Notes under the pieces: generated by a model
Seen by the model: the letters and a program-made list of their open reading frames with translations, nothing else
Told to the model about the DNA's origin: nothing
Database searches by the model: none
Made by a program: the position numbers and the translations under genes
DNA from: Vibrio nereis NBRC 15637
GTDB taxonomy: Bacteria > Pseudomonadota > Gammaproteobacteria > Enterobacterales > Vibrionaceae
DNA: 64,000 nucleotides
Direction of reading: 5' to 3'
NCBI RefSeq assembly: GCF_001591105.1
Contig: NZ_BCUD01000003.1
Coordinates: forward strand, 186,001 to 250,000
Shown: positions 46,594 to 57,519 of the stretch, one piece after another
Layout of the letters: each line of letters starts with the position of its first letter
Numbering within the stretch: position 1 is the stretch's first letter

Positions 46594-46850
46594 CGGCTTT
46601 CTCTACTTTGTTCAATTGCACTTTCTAGTGCGATGCGGCGCATTCTAACAGGAAGATATCAGAAAGTGTATTCGTGACTGGAGTTGGGGGGCGCTGAACG
46701 GAAGTACGCACGGCGCTATTTACAGTTTAAACGCAATGCTTCAATCGTTTTTTTACTAGCCATATGCCTTAAAAATATGGTATAAAGCGCGCCGGAATGT
46801 GGACCGTTCTCTTCGCAAGCGAATCGCAAAGCGGCGAAATTGTTCACACC
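46594..46850 (+). promoter_or_regulatory. map/rpsB divergent region with growth-rate-type rpsB promoter
   Basis: No gene in this gap. A -10 TATAAA at 46781-46786 is followed at once by GCGCGCC (46787-46793), a GC-rich discriminator typical of stringently controlled (ppGpp-sensitive) promoters. The -35 is poor. The transcript would carry a 5' leader of about 170 nt before rpsB. Confidence 0.6.
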
Positions 46851-46891
46851 CAACTAAACTTATATCTTTAAATCACACACATTCCGTCACA

Positions 46892-46967
46892 TATTCCGGG
46901 GTGCTGGGCAGAAGCTTAGTCGGAATTATGGGGGATGTGGAGGCCTAACCCCATAGAGGATTATAAA
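46892..46967 (+). ncRNA. rpsB leader (t44/tff-type cis-regulatory RNA)
   Basis: The leader folds as ATTCCG (46893-46898) with CGGAAT (46921-46926), enclosing GGGGTGCTGGGCAGAAGC, and TATGGGG (46927-46933) with CCCCATA (46949-46955), just before the AGAGGA ribosome site. This is the position and shape of the gammaproteobacterial t44 element, understood as the S2 autoregulatory leader. Confidence 0.75.
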
Positions 46968-47696
46968 ATGGCAACTGTATCAATGCGCGATATGCTTAAA
47001 GCTGGTGTTCACTTCGGTCACCAGACTCGTTACTGGAACCCAAAAATGAAGCCGTTCATCTTTGGCGCTCGTAACAAAGTTCATATCATCAACCTAGAAA
47101 AAACTGTACCAATGTTCAACGACGCTCTAGCAGAGCTAGCTAAAGTTGGCGAGAAAAAAGGTAAAGTTCTTTTCGTAGGTACTAAGCGCGCTGCATCTGA
47201 AGCTGTTAAAGAAGCTGCAATCGCAAGCAACCAGTTCTACGTAAACAACCGCTGGTTAGGCGGTATGCTTACAAACTACAAAACTGTTCGTCAGTCTATC
47301 AAGCGTCTAAAAGATCTTGAAGCTCAGTCTCAAGACGGTACTTTTGACAAACTAACTAAGAAAGAAGCTCTAATGCGTACTCGCGAAATGGAGAAGCTAG
47401 AGAAATCTCTTGGTGGTATCAAAGATATGGGCGGCCTACCAGACGCTCTATTCGTAATCGACGCTGATCACGAGCACATCGCAGTTAAAGAAGCTAACAA
47501 CCTAGGTATCCCAGTTTACGCTGTAGTTGATACTAACTCTAACCCAGATGGCGTTGACTTCGTTATCCCAGGTAACGACGACGCAATCCGTGCGGTACAG
47601 CTATACCTAAACGCTGCTGCTTCTGCAGTTAGCGAAGGTCGTAACAAAGACGTTGCTGCAGCTGCTGAAAAAGACGGTTTCGTAGAAGCTGAATAA
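46968..47696 (+). CDS. rpsB: 30S ribosomal protein S2
   Basis: Small-subunit protein of 242 aa. ATG 46968 gives [19 protein letters not shown], the standard S2 N-terminus; the in-frame extension to 46935 lies in the structured leader. [10 protein letters not shown] and [18 protein letters not shown] are diagnostic. Codon bias is very strong, as expected for a highly expressed gene. tsf follows after an attenuator-like hairpin. Confidence 0.98.
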   Translation: MATVSMRDMLKAGVHFGHQTRYWNPKMKPFIFGARNKVHIINLEKTVPMFNDALAELAKVGEKKGKVLFVGTKRAASEAVKEAAIASNQFYVNNRWLGGMLTNYKTVRQSIKRLKDLEAQSQDGTFDKLTKKEALMRTREMEKLEKSLGGIKDMGGLPDALFVIDADHEHIAVKEANNLGIPVYAVVDTNSNPDGVDFVIPGNDDAIRAVQLYLNAAASAVSEGRNKDVAAAAEKDGFVEAE

Positions 47697-47766
47697 TAGC
47701 GGCTCCGTGTCACACTTGGTTTTATGTGCAAACAAGTTGTAGCATAAACTGAGTTATAGTTATAAG

Positions 47767-47797
47767 CAGGGGCCTTTGTTATTGGCCCCTGTTTTTT
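47767..47797 (+). terminator. Terminator/attenuator between rpsB and tsf
   Basis: Stem CAGGGGCC/GGCCCCTG with a 9-nt loop and six T residues. It lies within the rpsB-tsf operon and probably lowers tsf relative to rpsB. Confidence 0.85.
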
Positions 47798-47828
47798 ACC
47801 AAATCTAGAATCAACTGAGGAATAGAGA

Positions 47829-48671
47829 ATGGCTGTTACTGCTGCTCTAGTTAAAGAACTGCGCGAACGCACTGGCGCAGGCATGATGGAATGTAAAAAA
47901 GCGCTTGTTGAAACTAACGGCGACATCGAACTAGCAATCGAAAACATGCGTAAGTCAGGCGCTGCGAAAGCTGCTAAAAAAGCAGGTAACGTAGCTGCTG
48001 AAGGCGCAATCATCATTAAAGAAGAAAACGGCGTTGCTGTTCTTCTTGAAGTTAACTGCCAAACTGACTTCGTTGCTAAAGACGCTAACTTCACTGCATT
48101 CGCAGAAAAAGTAGCAGCAGACGCTCTAGCTTCTAAAGCTTCTGTTGAAGAGCTAGTTGCTAAATTCGAAGAAGAGCGTGTTGCTCTAGTTGCTAAGATC
48201 GGTGAAAACATCAACATCCGTCGCGTACAGTATGTTGAAGGCGCTGCAATCGCTTCTTACCGTCACGGTGAGAAAATCGGTGTAGTTGTTGCTGGTGAAG
48301 GCGACGCAGAAACTCTTAAGCACGTTGCTATGCACGTAGCTGCTTCTAAGCCAGAGTTCGTTAACCCTGAAGACGTACCTGCTGACGTAGTAGAAAAAGA
48401 GAAAGCTGTTCAAGTTGAAATCGCTATGAATGAAGGCAAACCAGCTGAAATCGCAGAGAAGATGGTTGTTGGCCGCATGAAGAAATTCACTGGCGAAATC
48501 TCTCTAACTGGTCAAGCGTTCGTTATGGAACCTAAGAAATCTGTAGGTGAAATCCTTAAAGAGCGTGGCGCTTCTGTTTCTACTTTCGTTCGCCTAGAAG
48601 TAGGTGAAGGTATAGAGAAGAAAGAAGAAATGAGCTTCGCTGAAGAAGTAGCAGCAGCTCAAAAAGGTTAA
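47829..48671 (+). CDS. tsf: Elongation factor Ts
   Basis: GDP-GTP exchange factor for EF-Tu. It is 280 aa with the N-terminal UBA-like domain [20 protein letters not shown], the TDFVAKD motif that contacts EF-Tu, and two core subdomains. Strong ribosome site AACTGAGGAAT. Codon bias as in rpsB. Confidence 0.97.
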   Translation: MAVTAALVKELRERTGAGMMECKKALVETNGDIELAIENMRKSGAAKAAKKAGNVAAEGAIIIKEENGVAVLLEVNCQTDFVAKDANFTAFAEKVAADALASKASVEELVAKFEEERVALVAKIGENINIRRVQYVEGAAIASYRHGEKIGVVVAGEGDAETLKHVAMHVAASKPEFVNPEDVPADVVEKEKAVQVEIAMNEGKPAEIAEKMVVGRMKKFTGEISLTGQAFVMEPKKSVGEILKERGASVSTFVRLEVGEGIEKKEEMSFAEEVAAAQKG

Positions 48672-48694
48672 TCCTTAGAGATTGCATAAAGTTT

Positions 48695-48725
48695 AGACCG
48701 TAGCTCCGGCTGCGGTCTTTTTACG
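48695..48725 (+). terminator. Terminator of tsf
   Basis: Stem AGACCGTAGC/GCTGCGGTCT (one G-U pair) with a TCCG loop followed by TTTTT. Confidence 0.88.
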
Positions 48726-48824
48726 ACTACTGCTAGCTTGTTTAACCGTGATTAATAGATACAAGTGACTTGTGTTTATTCATGACTGTTAATCAAAAAA
48801 ACTCTCTTTTGGAAGGTAAAGTCC

Positions 48825-49556
48825 ATGACTACAAACCCTAAACCTGCGTATCAACGTATTCTGTTAAAACTGAGTGGTGAAGCTCTTCAAGGTGAAGACG
48901 GTTTTGGTATTGACCCAGCGGTTCTTGACCGTATGGCTCAAGAGGTTAAAGAACTGGTTGAACTAGGCGTTCAGGTTGGTGTAGTTATCGGTGGTGGTAA
49001 CTTATTCCGTGGTGCAGGTCTGGCTGAAGCTGGTATGAACCGCGTTGTTGGCGACCACATGGGTATGCTGGCGACTGTGATGAACGGTCTTGCGATGCGT
49101 GATGCACTGCACCGTGCTTACGTTAACGCTCGCGTGATGTCTGCGATTCCTCTAAAAGGTGTATGTGACGATTACAACTGGGCAGACGCAATCCGTGAAC
49201 TTCGTCAAGGTCGTGTGGTGATCTTCTCGGCTGGTACAGGTAACCCGTTCTTCACAACAGACTCAGCGGCATGTCTACGTGGTATCGAAATCGAAGCGGA
49301 TGTTGTACTAAAAGCAACAAAAGTGGATGGCGTATTTACAGCTGACCCAGTAGCAAACCCAGACGCAGAGCTGTATGATAAGCTTTCTTACGCTGAAGTT
49401 CTTGATAAAGAACTGAAAGTGATGGATTTGGCAGCGTTTACACTAGCGCGTGACCACAAAATGCCAATTCGCGTATTTAACATGAACAAACCAGGCGCAC
49501 TACGCCGCGTGGTTATGGGTGAAGCAGAAGGCACATTGATTAGCTCTGCTGAATAA
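48825..49556 (+). CDS. pyrH: Uridylate kinase
   Basis: Phosphorylates UMP to UDP; hexameric amino-acid-kinase-fold enzyme specific to bacteria. It is 243 aa. Motifs: [11 protein letters not shown] (about 13-23), [24 protein letters not shown] and the ADPVANP loop. The gene has TTGGAAGG before the ATG and its own upstream gap after the tsf terminator. Confidence 0.97.
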   Translation: MTTNPKPAYQRILLKLSGEALQGEDGFGIDPAVLDRMAQEVKELVELGVQVGVVIGGGNLFRGAGLAEAGMNRVVGDHMGMLATVMNGLAMRDALHRAYVNARVMSAIPLKGVCDDYNWADAIRELRQGRVVIFSAGTGNPFFTTDSAACLRGIEIEADVVLKATKVDGVFTADPVANPDAELYDKLSYAEVLDKELKVMDLAAFTLARDHKMPIRVFNMNKPGALRRVVMGEAEGTLISSAE

Positions 49557-49565
49557 GTCAATTCA

Positions 49566-49602
49566 ACCGCAGCATGTGTTAGGTATATAGATGCTGCGGT
49601 AT
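49566..49602 (+). terminator. Weak hairpin after pyrH
   Basis: ACCGCAGCAT pairs with ATGCTGCGGT across a 17-nt loop. Only a short T-rich tail (ATTGCCTTTT) follows, so it may be a partial terminator or processing site. Confidence 0.45.
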
Positions 49603-49664
49603 TGCCTTTTGAAGAATCCTGATTAGGCTTTCTTCAGGAAGAATTATATATTTAAGGTGATATT

Positions 49665-50222
49665 GTGATTAACGAAATCAAAAAAGACGCTCAAGAGCGC
49701 ATGGATAAAAGCGTTGAAGCGCTAAAAAACAACCTTTCTAAAGTTCGTACTGGCCGTGCGCACCCAAGCCTGCTGTCTGGCATTTCTGTAGAATACTACG
49801 GTGCACCAACGCCTTTAAACCAAGTTGCTAACGTGGTTGCTGAAGACGCGCGTACACTTGCTATTACCGTATTTGACCGCGAGTTAACTCAGAAAGTTGA
49901 AAAAGCGATCATGATGTCTGACCTAGGTTTAAACCCAATGTCAGCGGGTACTATCATTCGCGTTCCTCTACCTCCCCTAACAGAAGAGCGTCGTAAAGAC
50001 CTCGTGAAAATCGTGCGTGGCGAAGCAGAAGGTGGCCGTGTTGCCGTTCGTAACATTCGCCGTGATGCAAACGGTGATCTAAAAGCACTGCTTAAAGATA
50101 AAGAAATCTCTGAAGATGAAGATCGTAAAGCACAAGACGAGATTCAAAAATTGACTGATTCTGCAGTGAAGAAAATCGACGAGGTTCTTGCTGCTAAAGA
50201 AAAAGAGTTGATGGAAGTTTAA
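49665..50222 (+). CDS. frr: Ribosome recycling factor
   Basis: With EF-G splits the post-termination ribosome. It is 185 aa with GTG start at 49665 after [18 protein letters not shown] and the C-terminal [21 protein letters not shown] are typical. Followed by a strong terminator. Confidence 0.97.
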   Translation: MINEIKKDAQERMDKSVEALKNNLSKVRTGRAHPSLLSGISVEYYGAPTPLNQVANVVAEDARTLAITVFDRELTQKVEKAIMMSDLGLNPMSAGTIIRVPLPPLTEERRKDLVKIVRGEAEGGRVAVRNIRRDANGDLKALLKDKEISEDEDRKAQDEIQKLTDSAVKKIDEVLAAKEKELMEV

Positions 50223-50246
50223 TTCCGCTTACACTCGGCTTTAAGA

Positions 50247-50278
50247 AAACGCTGTGCTCGCAGTACAGCGTTTTTTTA
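50247..50278 (+). terminator. Terminator of frr
   Basis: Stem AAAACGCTGT/ACAGCGTTTT with a 9-nt loop followed by TTT. Confidence 0.88.
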
Positions 50279-50318
50279 TGCTACTCTCTGTCCTTTGCTG
50301 ATAACTTATCAACCCTTT

Positions 50319-51074
50319 ATGCAAAATTCTCAACTCTCACCAGATGTACTCCCTCAACATATCGCAATCATTATGGATGGCAATGGCCGCTGGGCGAAAG
50401 CGCAGGGTAAGCCCCGTGTTTTTGGTCATAAAAACGGTGTTGCAGCAGTAAGAAAAACCATCTCTACCGCCGCGAAGTTAGGCATTAAAGCGGTAACTTT
50501 ATTCGCCTTTAGCAGTGAAAACTGGCGTCGTCCTGAAGAGGAAGTCGGTGTGTTGATGGAGCTGTTTATCACGGTATTGTCAACAGAGATAAAAAAGCTG
50601 CATAAGAACAACCTACGTTTGCGGGTCATCGGCGATACATCGCGATTTAATGATCGATTGCGAAAAAAGATTACGCAAGCCGAAGCGTTAACCGCTGAAA
50701 ATACTGGCATGATGATCAATATTGCTGCTAATTACGGTGGTAAGTGGGACATCACACAAGCGACCCAAGCGCTGGCGGAAAAGGTGGCTCAGGGAGAGTT
50801 ACAAGTAAATGATATCAATGAAACATTGATTACTCAGCATTTGACGATGGCTGACTTACCCGAGGTTGATTTAATGATTCGTACCAGTGGTGAGTGCCGA
50901 ATTAGCAACTTTATGCTGTGGCAAATGGCCTACGCTGAGTTGTATTTTATGCCAATTTATTGGCCGGAGTTCGATGAGAACAGCTTAATTGAAGCAGTGA
51001 CTTGGTTTGTTAACCGTGAAAGAAGATTTGGTTGTACTGGTGAACAAATCAAGGCATTGATGGAAAGCGAATAA
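50319..51074 (+). CDS. uppS: Undecaprenyl diphosphate synthase
   Basis: cis-Prenyltransferase that makes the C55 lipid carrier for peptidoglycan and O-antigen. It is 251 aa from ATG 50319 (MQNSQLSP); the 8-residue extension to 50295 has no support. Catalytic Asp is in [10 protein letters not shown] (about 18-27). The active-site motif reads [11 protein letters not shown] where E. coli has RTGGEHRISNF, so the histidine next to the glutamate is a cysteine here. Twelve nucleotides to cdsA. Confidence 0.95.
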   Translation: MQNSQLSPDVLPQHIAIIMDGNGRWAKAQGKPRVFGHKNGVAAVRKTISTAAKLGIKAVTLFAFSSENWRRPEEEVGVLMELFITVLSTEIKKLHKNNLRLRVIGDTSRFNDRLRKKITQAEALTAENTGMMINIAANYGGKWDITQATQALAEKVAQGELQVNDINETLITQHLTMADLPEVDLMIRTSGECRISNFMLWQMAYAELYFMPIYWPEFDENSLIEAVTWFVNRERRFGCTGEQIKALMESE

Positions 51075-51086
51075 AGGACCCCAAGT

Positions 51087-51929
51087 TTGAAACAAAGAAT
51101 AATAACAGCCCTCATCCTTGCTCCGTTAGTGATCTTAGGAATTTTTGAGCTCTCTTTACCCATGTTTACCGTAGCGATAGCTGCGATTATGCTCATTGGT
51201 TATTGGGAGTGGACTCAGTTTGTAGAATCAAAATCGCGAGTTAGTGCTCTTGTCCCAGCGATTTTAGTCAGTGCATTCAGTTTTGCGCTTATTCCTTATG
51301 ATTCAAGCAGTTTAAATTTAGTGCTTGAACCTCACTATCTGATCTTAGGGCTAGGATGCCTCTGGTGGGTTGCCGCCAGTACTCTGGCTATTACTTATCC
51401 TAAATCTTCTGCACTATGGCAACACTCAAAACTCTTACGTCATGCTTTTGGGATTTTGACATTACTTCCTTTCTTTTGGAGTGTACTGCTATTGCGAGCG
51501 GAAGGTATCAATAATGATGTGTACCACGGCGCTAAACTCGTACTGTACGTTTGTTTTATCGTTTGGGCTGCCGATAGTGGCGCTTACTTTGCGGGTAAGA
51601 GCCTGGGTAAGCGAAAAATGGCACCTAATGTTAGTCCAAATAAAACCATTGAAGGTTTAGTCGGTGGGATCATTACCGCGGTTCTTGTTGGGTGGGGGAC
51701 ATCAGTTTGGTTTGATATTGAATTCACTAACCCTCTGACAATGATCGTAATTACTTTGATTACGGTTGTTATTTCCGTGCTAGGTGACTTAGTCGAAAGT
51801 ATGTTTAAGCGCGTCTCTGGAATCAAAGACAGCAGCAATATCATCCCTGGACATGGCGGCGTTCTAGACCGTATTGATAGCCTTACCGCAGCGTTTCCTG
51901 TTTTTGCATTTCTTTACTTTACTCTTTAG
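51087..51929 (+). CDS. cdsA: Phosphatidate cytidylyltransferase
   Basis: Makes CDP-diacylglycerol, the precursor of all phospholipids, at the inner membrane. It is 280 aa with about eight hydrophobic helices and the CDP-DAG synthase signature SMFKRVSGIKDSSNIIPGHGG followed by LDRIDS near the C-terminus. A TTG start at 51087 (read LKQRIITALILAP) has AAGGA eight bases upstream; no ATG fits better. Confidence 0.94.
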   Translation: MKQRIITALILAPLVILGIFELSLPMFTVAIAAIMLIGYWEWTQFVESKSRVSALVPAILVSAFSFALIPYDSSSLNLVLEPHYLILGLGCLWWVAASTLAITYPKSSALWQHSKLLRHAFGILTLLPFFWSVLLLRAEGINNDVYHGAKLVLYVCFIVWAADSGAYFAGKSLGKRKMAPNVSPNKTIEGLVGGIITAVLVGWGTSVWFDIEFTNPLTMIVITLITVVISVLGDLVESMFKRVSGIKDSSNIIPGHGGVLDRIDSLTAAFPVFAFLYFTL

Positions 51930-51970
51930 GCAGGCTTCGGCTTGCCTGAATCACATATCGGTTTCTTGCT

Positions 51971-53179
51971 ATGCGTAAGTTAACAATTCTTGGTGCGACT
52001 GGTTCAATCGGTGCCAGTACATTCAAAGTTATCGAACAAAACCCTGAGCAGTTTTCTGTAGTGGCTTTAGCGGCGGGCAGCAATGTCGAGAAAATGCGTC
52101 AGCTATGTCAAAAATGGCAGCCCAAATATGCGGTTATGGCATGCGATTCAGCAGCGCTGCAACTCAAACAGCAGCTTAGTCAACTGAAGCTCAACACAGA
52201 AGTACTGTCTGGTGTTGAAGCAATGTGCCAAGTCTCATCCACTGATGAAGTGGATACCGTGATGGCTGCGATTGTTGGTGCTGCGGGTTTATTACCAACG
52301 ATGGCTGCTGTCAAAGCCGGTAAACGTGTTTTACTCGCGAACAAAGAAGCTTTGGTTATGTCTGGCCAGTTGTTTATTGACGCAGTGAAACAGCATGGCG
52401 CTGAGCTGATGCCAGTAGACAGTGAACACAATGCAATTTTCCAGTGTTTGCCGAGTGAGATTCAAACCAATCTGGGGCAATGTGACTTGGAAGCCCATGG
52501 CATACAGCACATCTTATTGACGGGTTCTGGTGGACCGTTTCGTTATAGCGATATTAATGAACTCAGCACGGTGACGCCAGAGCAAGCTATCGCGCATCCC
52601 AATTGGTCAATGGGGCCTAAAATTTCGGTGGACTCCGCCACTATGATGAATAAAGGACTGGAGTACATCGAAGCCAAGTGGTTGTTTAATACCGCTCGAG
52701 AACAACTAAAGGTGCTCATTCACCCACAGTCAGTGATCCACTCAATGGTTCAATACAAAGATGGCTCTGTGTTAGCACAAATGGGTGAACCGGACATGGC
52801 TACGCCTATCGCTTTGACCTTATCTTACCCTCAGCGAATCAGTGCGGGTGTTGCACCACTTGATTTTACCAAGGTTGGCGAATTAACGTTCCTAGAAGCA
52901 GATTACAGCCGTTACCCTTGCCTCAAACTCGCCATAGATGCTTGCTACGAAGGGCAGCACGCGACAACAGCACTGAATGCGGCCAATGAAGTTGCCGTAA
53001 ATTCATTCCTGAATCGAGAACTTTCATTTACAGATATTGCTATAGTCAATGAAGCGGTTCTGTCTAAAGTGTGTGCTGGCTCGAGTCAGGCAAATTGTAA
53101 CGACTTGGAAAGCATTCTTGAGCTAGATAGAATGGCCAGAGATTTGGCGACGGCATTTATAAGTGAGCGTAAGTTATGA
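51971..53179 (+). CDS. dxr: 1-deoxy-D-xylulose 5-phosphate reductoisomerase
   Basis: First committed step of the MEP isoprenoid pathway, target of fosmidomycin; also called ispC. It is 402 aa. NADPH loop [11 protein letters not shown] (about 6-16), [12 protein letters not shown], and the metal-binding [11 protein letters not shown] are clear. The flexible loop region has [20 protein letters not shown]. The 3' end overlaps rseP by 4 nt. Confidence 0.97.
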   Translation: MRKLTILGATGSIGASTFKVIEQNPEQFSVVALAAGSNVEKMRQLCQKWQPKYAVMACDSAALQLKQQLSQLKLNTEVLSGVEAMCQVSSTDEVDTVMAAIVGAAGLLPTMAAVKAGKRVLLANKEALVMSGQLFIDAVKQHGAELMPVDSEHNAIFQCLPSEIQTNLGQCDLEAHGIQHILLTGSGGPFRYSDINELSTVTPEQAIAHPNWSMGPKISVDSATMMNKGLEYIEAKWLFNTAREQLKVLIHPQSVIHSMVQYKDGSVLAQMGEPDMATPIALTLSYPQRISAGVAPLDFTKVGELTFLEADYSRYPCLKLAIDACYEGQHATTALNAANEVAVNSFLNRELSFTDIAIVNEAVLSKVCAGSSQANCNDLESILELDRMARDLATAFISERKL

Positions 53180-54534
53180 CAGGTATTTTGTGGAACTTTG
53201 TTTCATTTATCATTGCGTTAGGCGTTTTAGTTGCTGTTCATGAGTTTGGTCACTTTTGGGTTGCACGCCGTTGTGGTGTTAAAGTTGAAAAATTCTCTAT
53301 TGGTTTTGGTAAATCCATTTGGAGTAAAGTGGGAAAAGATGGAACAGAGTATAGCGTATCTGTCATTCCATTAGGCGGTTACGTCAAAATGCTCGACGGC
53401 CGTGTAGATGATGTCCCAGAATCTGAACAGCAGTTTGCGTTTGACAAAAAGCCACTCTGGAAACGCAGCGCGATCGTCGCGGCTGGCCCTATCTTTAATT
53501 TTCTTTTTGCCATAGTAGCATATTGGTTGGTATTCCTTATCGGTGTACCAGCAGTGAAGCCTGTTGTCGGTGAAGTTACGCCTTATTCTATCGCCGCTGA
53601 GGCTGGTTTAGAAAAGGGTATGGAACTTAAATCAATTTCGGGCGTCAAAACCGCAGATTGGGAATCAGTCAACATGGGACTGATTTCCCACATTGGTGAC
53701 GAGCGCTTAACGATGACGGTCTCACCTGCTGATGAAGTTGGAATCGAACAGACCATCACACTTGACCTACTAAACTGGAACTTTGACCCAGAAGAGCAGT
53801 CTGCTATGTCAGCACTTGGCTTTGTTCCGTTTACACCGGAAATATCGACAACATTGGTCAATATATCCGAAGGTAGTGCAGGTGAAAGAGCGGGATTACT
53901 GGCAGGCGACACATTGGTGGCGATTGGTGGTAAACCACTCACCGGATGGCAACAAGTGGTTGAATCTATTCAGCAGCACCCCAATGAGCCATTACAGTTG
54001 GAAGTATTGAGGAATGGCGAGCGTTTAGAGCTAACAATTACACCTGATAGCCGAGAAATAAAAGGCAAAGGTGAAGTTGGGTTTGCTGGAATTGCCCCTG
54101 AGGTTGCGGAGTGGCCTGAGAGCTATCGTTTTGATTTGCAATTTGGCCCGATGGAATCTATCGGTAAAGCGGTTGAAAAAACGGGCCAAGTGATCGGTTT
54201 GACGATCAGCATGCTGAAGAAATTGATTGTTGGGGATGTTGGACTTAATAACCTGAGTGGACCAATTTCAATTGCGAAAGGAGCGGGAACAACGGCCGAT
54301 TATGGGCTGGTTTACTTCCTCGGCTTCCTTGCTTTAATTAGCGTCAACTTAGGCATCATAAACCTTGTGCCGTTACCTATGTTGGATGGCGGACATCTTT
54401 TGTTTTTTGCTATTGAGGCTGTAATCAGACGTCCCGTTCCTGAAAAAGTACAGGAGATGGGATACCGCATTGGTGGTGCAATTATTTTCTCTCTCATGGC
54501 AGTGGCGATTTTCAATGATTTTGCGCGTCTATAA
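53176..54534 (+). CDS. rseP: Site-2 protease RseP
   Basis: Inner-membrane zinc metalloprotease that cuts RseA after DegS to release sigma-E, and removes signal peptides. It is 452 aa. The zinc motif HEFGH is at 22-26 in the first membrane helix; the third ligand is in the LDGGH motif near the C-terminus. Two periplasmic PDZ domains lie between (about 115-185 and 210-290). Placed directly before bamA, a sigma-E regulated partner in E. coli. Confidence 0.96.
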   Translation: MTGILWNFVSFIIALGVLVAVHEFGHFWVARRCGVKVEKFSIGFGKSIWSKVGKDGTEYSVSVIPLGGYVKMLDGRVDDVPESEQQFAFDKKPLWKRSAIVAAGPIFNFLFAIVAYWLVFLIGVPAVKPVVGEVTPYSIAAEAGLEKGMELKSISGVKTADWESVNMGLISHIGDERLTMTVSPADEVGIEQTITLDLLNWNFDPEEQSAMSALGFVPFTPEISTTLVNISEGSAGERAGLLAGDTLVAIGGKPLTGWQQVVESIQQHPNEPLQLEVLRNGERLELTITPDSREIKGKGEVGFAGIAPEVAEWPESYRFDLQFGPMESIGKAVEKTGQVIGLTISMLKKLIVGDVGLNNLSGPISIAKGAGTTADYGLVYFLGFLALISVNLGIINLVPLPMLDGGHLLFFAIEAVIRRPVPEKVQEMGYRIGGAIIFSLMAVAIFNDFARL

Positions 54535-54572
54535 CGTGACAAATGTTGTAGTAAGGAATAACTAAAACAAAT

Positions 54573-56987
54573 ATGGCGATGAAAAAGATTCTGTTTGCCA
54601 CGTTGCTTGCAACAAGCGTAAGCGCAACGGGCGCTGAGAACTTCGTTGTTCGAGATATTCAAGTAGAAGGTTTGCAGCGTGTCACGCTTGGTGCGGCTTT
54701 ATTAAAAATGCCTGTACGTATTGGTGACACCGTTGATAACCAGGACATCTCTCAGATCATTCGATCTCTCTATGCTTCAGGTAACTTTGAAGATATTAAA
54801 GTAATGCGTCAGGACGAGGTGTTGGTTGTTCAAGTGAAAGAGCGTCCAACCATTTCGAGTATCTCGTTCTCGGGTAACAAAGCGATCAAAGAAGAGCAGC
54901 TTCAACAAAACTTGGAAGCATCCGATATTCGTGTTGGTGAAGCTCTGGATCGTACTACGCTGGCCAACATCGAAAAGGGGCTAGAGGACTTTTACTACAG
55001 TGTTGGTAAATATAATGCCAATGTACAAGCAGTAGTAACGCCTTTACCGCGTAATCGAGCGGACCTTAAGTTTGTCTTTTCAGAAGGCGTTTCGGCCAAA
55101 ATTCAGCAAATTAACTTTATCGGCAATGAAGCCTTTAGTGACGATGATTTAAGAGGCCGTTTTGACCTTAATGTCGATGTGGCTTGGTGGAATTTCTTAT
55201 CTGATGATAAATATCAGAAACAGGTCCTTGCTGGTGATTTGGAAGCATTAAAGTCCTATTACCTCGACCGTGGTTACCTAAAATTTAAAATAGATTCGAC
55301 ACAAGTTTCAATTTCTCCTGACAAAAAGGGTGTATACATTACGCTCGGACTAAATGAAGGTAAGCCTTATACCGTTAAGGACGTTCAGTTCCGCGGTGAT
55401 ATGGTCAATGGAGAAGCTGAACTAGAAAAGTTGGTCACCTTTGAAATGGGTGAGTTGTACAACGGATCAGCGGTGACCAGCTTAGAAGAAAATGTGAAGC
55501 GACAGTTAGGGGAGGCAGGCTATGCATACCCTAAAGTCCGCACTATTTCAGAGTTTGATGACGAAAAACAAGAAGTGTCTTTGGTTGTGAATGTGGAAGC
55601 GGGCAAACGAATTTATGTTCGTGATATCCGCTTTGTTGGCAACAATGCAACGAAAGATGAAGTTCTGCGTCGTGAAATGCGTCAAATGGAAGGTAGCTGG
55701 CTAAACTCTAAATCGATTGAAACGGGTAAAAATCGTTTGAGTCGTTTAGGTTACTTTGAAACTGTCGACGTACAAACCGTTCGAGTGCCAGGTAGCGAAG
55801 ACCAAGTGGACTTGGTATACAGCGTTAAAGAGGCAAACTCGGGCAGCATCAACTTTGGTGTGGGTTATGGTACGGAATCAGGCGTAAGTTTCCAGGTAGG
55901 GTTACAGCAGGACAACTTCCTTGGTACGGGTAATCGTGTTGGTGTGACAGCCATGATGAACGATTATCAAAAGAACATCAGCCTTGATTACCGCGACCCA
56001 TACTGGAACCTAGATGGTGTTAGTCTTGGCGGAAAAGTTTTCTACAACGAGTTTGAAGCGTCAGAAGCGGGCATTGTTGAATATACCAACGAAAGTTATG
56101 GTACCAGCTTAACTTGGGGTTTCCCGTTTGACGAACTAAACCGTTTTGAGTTTGGTGTGGGCTATACCCACAACAAGATCGGTAACGTACCAACGTATGA
56201 CCAAGCGCAGCGTTTCGCGCAGAGCATTAACCAAGCGGTTGGCGATATCGTGACTAATGATTTCGATGTCAACGTTGCTTGGACACGCAACAACCTGAAC
56301 CGTGGTTACTTCCCAACAGCGGGTAATTACCAGCGTGCGTTTGCGAAAGCGACGGTTCCGAGTTCAGATGCGCAGTACTTTAAATTGCAATACGATGTGC
56401 GTCAGTACTTACCTTTGACCAAAAAACATGAATTTACCCTCTTAATGCGCGGTCGCTTAGGGTACGGTAACGGTTATGGCCAAACGGATGGCAATGATAA
56501 CTTGTTCCCATTCTATGAAAACTACTACGCGGGTGGCTTTACCACGCTCCGTGGTTTTGGTTCGAACTCGGCTGGCCCGAAAGCGGTATATACCACACCT
56601 GCAGGTGGCGGTGAGTTTATCTGTGGCGAGTACGAATGTGGCACAGCGACGGATGACGCTGTAGGTGGTAATGCGGTAGCGTTAGCAAGTTTAGAGCTAA
56701 TTGTTCCAACACCATTTGCGTCGGATGAAGTTCGCAGTCAGATTCGTACCAGTGTGTTTATCGATGCTGCAAGCGTATGGGATACGGAGTTTGTTTATAG
56801 TGACAGTATCAGTGACCGATACTATTACGACTATTCTGACCCAACTAATTACCGCGCATCTTATGGTGCGGCATTGCAATGGATGTCTCCAATGGGGCCA
56901 TTAGTATTCTCCATTGCGAAACCAATCGAAATTTACGAAGGTGATGATGAAGAATTCTTCACTTTCACCATCGGAAGAACCTTCTAA
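54573..56987 (+). CDS. bamA: Outer membrane assembly factor BamA
   Basis: Core of the BAM complex that folds outer-membrane proteins. It is 804 aa: a signal peptide ending near TGA (residue 21), five POTRA domains (about 22-420) and a 16-strand barrel. The L6 loop signature appears as [15 protein letters not shown]; a cysteine pair (ICGEYEC) follows, where E. coli BamA also has a disulfide. C-terminal FTIGRTF ends in the required aromatic. The start may be ATG 54573 or 54579. Confidence 0.96.
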   Translation: MAMKKILFATLLATSVSATGAENFVVRDIQVEGLQRVTLGAALLKMPVRIGDTVDNQDISQIIRSLYASGNFEDIKVMRQDEVLVVQVKERPTISSISFSGNKAIKEEQLQQNLEASDIRVGEALDRTTLANIEKGLEDFYYSVGKYNANVQAVVTPLPRNRADLKFVFSEGVSAKIQQINFIGNEAFSDDDLRGRFDLNVDVAWWNFLSDDKYQKQVLAGDLEALKSYYLDRGYLKFKIDSTQVSISPDKKGVYITLGLNEGKPYTVKDVQFRGDMVNGEAELEKLVTFEMGELYNGSAVTSLEENVKRQLGEAGYAYPKVRTISEFDDEKQEVSLVVNVEAGKRIYVRDIRFVGNNATKDEVLRREMRQMEGSWLNSKSIETGKNRLSRLGYFETVDVQTVRVPGSEDQVDLVYSVKEANSGSINFGVGYGTESGVSFQVGLQQDNFLGTGNRVGVTAMMNDYQKNISLDYRDPYWNLDGVSLGGKVFYNEFEASEAGIVEYTNESYGTSLTWGFPFDELNRFEFGVGYTHNKIGNVPTYDQAQRFAQSINQAVGDIVTNDFDVNVAWTRNNLNRGYFPTAGNYQRAFAKATVPSSDAQYFKLQYDVRQYLPLTKKHEFTLLMRGRLGYGNGYGQTDGNDNLFPFYENYYAGGFTTLRGFGSNSAGPKAVYTTPAGGGEFICGEYECGTATDDAVGGNAVALASLELIVPTPFASDEVRSQIRTSVFIDAASVWDTEFVYSDSISDRYYYDYSDPTNYRASYGAALQWMSPMGPLVFSIAKPIEIYEGDDEEFFTFTIGRTF

Positions 56988-57003
56988 TACAGAGGAAAAT
57001 TAA

Positions 57004-57513
57004 GTGAATAAAACAATTAAAGCGGCTGGTCTTGGCCTTCTTATTATGACGTCATCTCTTTTTGCTAATGCTGCAGAAGCTGCGCAAAAGGTAGGCTACA
57101 TCAACACAGCTCAAGTATTCCAAGCTCTTCCTCAGCGTGAAGTTGTATCGCAAAAAATGCAGAAAGAGTTTAAAGACAAAGTTGACGAACTGAAATCGAT
57201 CCAGGCGCAAGCTAAGACGAAAATTGAAAAGCTAAAACGCGATGGCGAACTGATGAGCGAAGGTGACGTAGAGAAACTGCGTATCGAAATTGCTCAGCTA
57301 GATAGCAAGTACAAAGTAAAAGCTCAGGCTCTTGAACAAGCGACTGCGCGTCGTGAGGCACAAGAAAAGCAAAAGCTATTTAAAGTAATTCAAGATGCCG
57401 TTAAAAAAGTGGCAGAAAAAGAAGGCTACGACATGATCGTAGATATTCAGGCGATGCAGTATGGTAAACCTGAATACAATATTTCTGAGAAAGTAATCAA
57501 ACAAATTAAATAA
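57004..57513 (+). CDS. skp: Periplasmic chaperone Skp (OmpH family)
   Basis: Trimeric jellyfish-shaped chaperone that carries unfolded outer-membrane proteins to BamA. It is 169 aa with GTG start at 57004 after AGAGGAAA. The signal peptide ends near AEA (about residue 26), followed by KVGYINTAQVFQ; the middle is a long lysine- and glutamate-rich helical hairpin. Sixteen nucleotides after bamA and 6 nt before lpxD. Confidence 0.94.
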   Translation: MNKTIKAAGLGLLIMTSSLFANAAEAAQKVGYINTAQVFQALPQREVVSQKMQKEFKDKVDELKSIQAQAKTKIEKLKRDGELMSEGDVEKLRIEIAQLDSKYKVKAQALEQATARREAQEKQKLFKVIQDAVKKVAEKEGYDMIVDIQAMQYGKPEYNISEKVIKQIK

Positions 57514-57519
57514 TCGATT

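Noticed and set aside
47516..48217. A 233-codon open frame antisense to rpsB and tsf
   Set aside because: It lies fully opposite two highly expressed genes with strong codon bias, which leaves long open antisense frames. Its composition (Ala/Ser/Thr runs) is that of a shadow and no domain is visible.
53176..57003. Sigma-E promoters before rseP, bamA or skp
   Set aside because: I looked for a GAACTT-type -35 with a TCTGA-type -10 at the right spacing and found only a GGAACTT at 53191 without a matching -10. Their presence elsewhere cannot be excluded.
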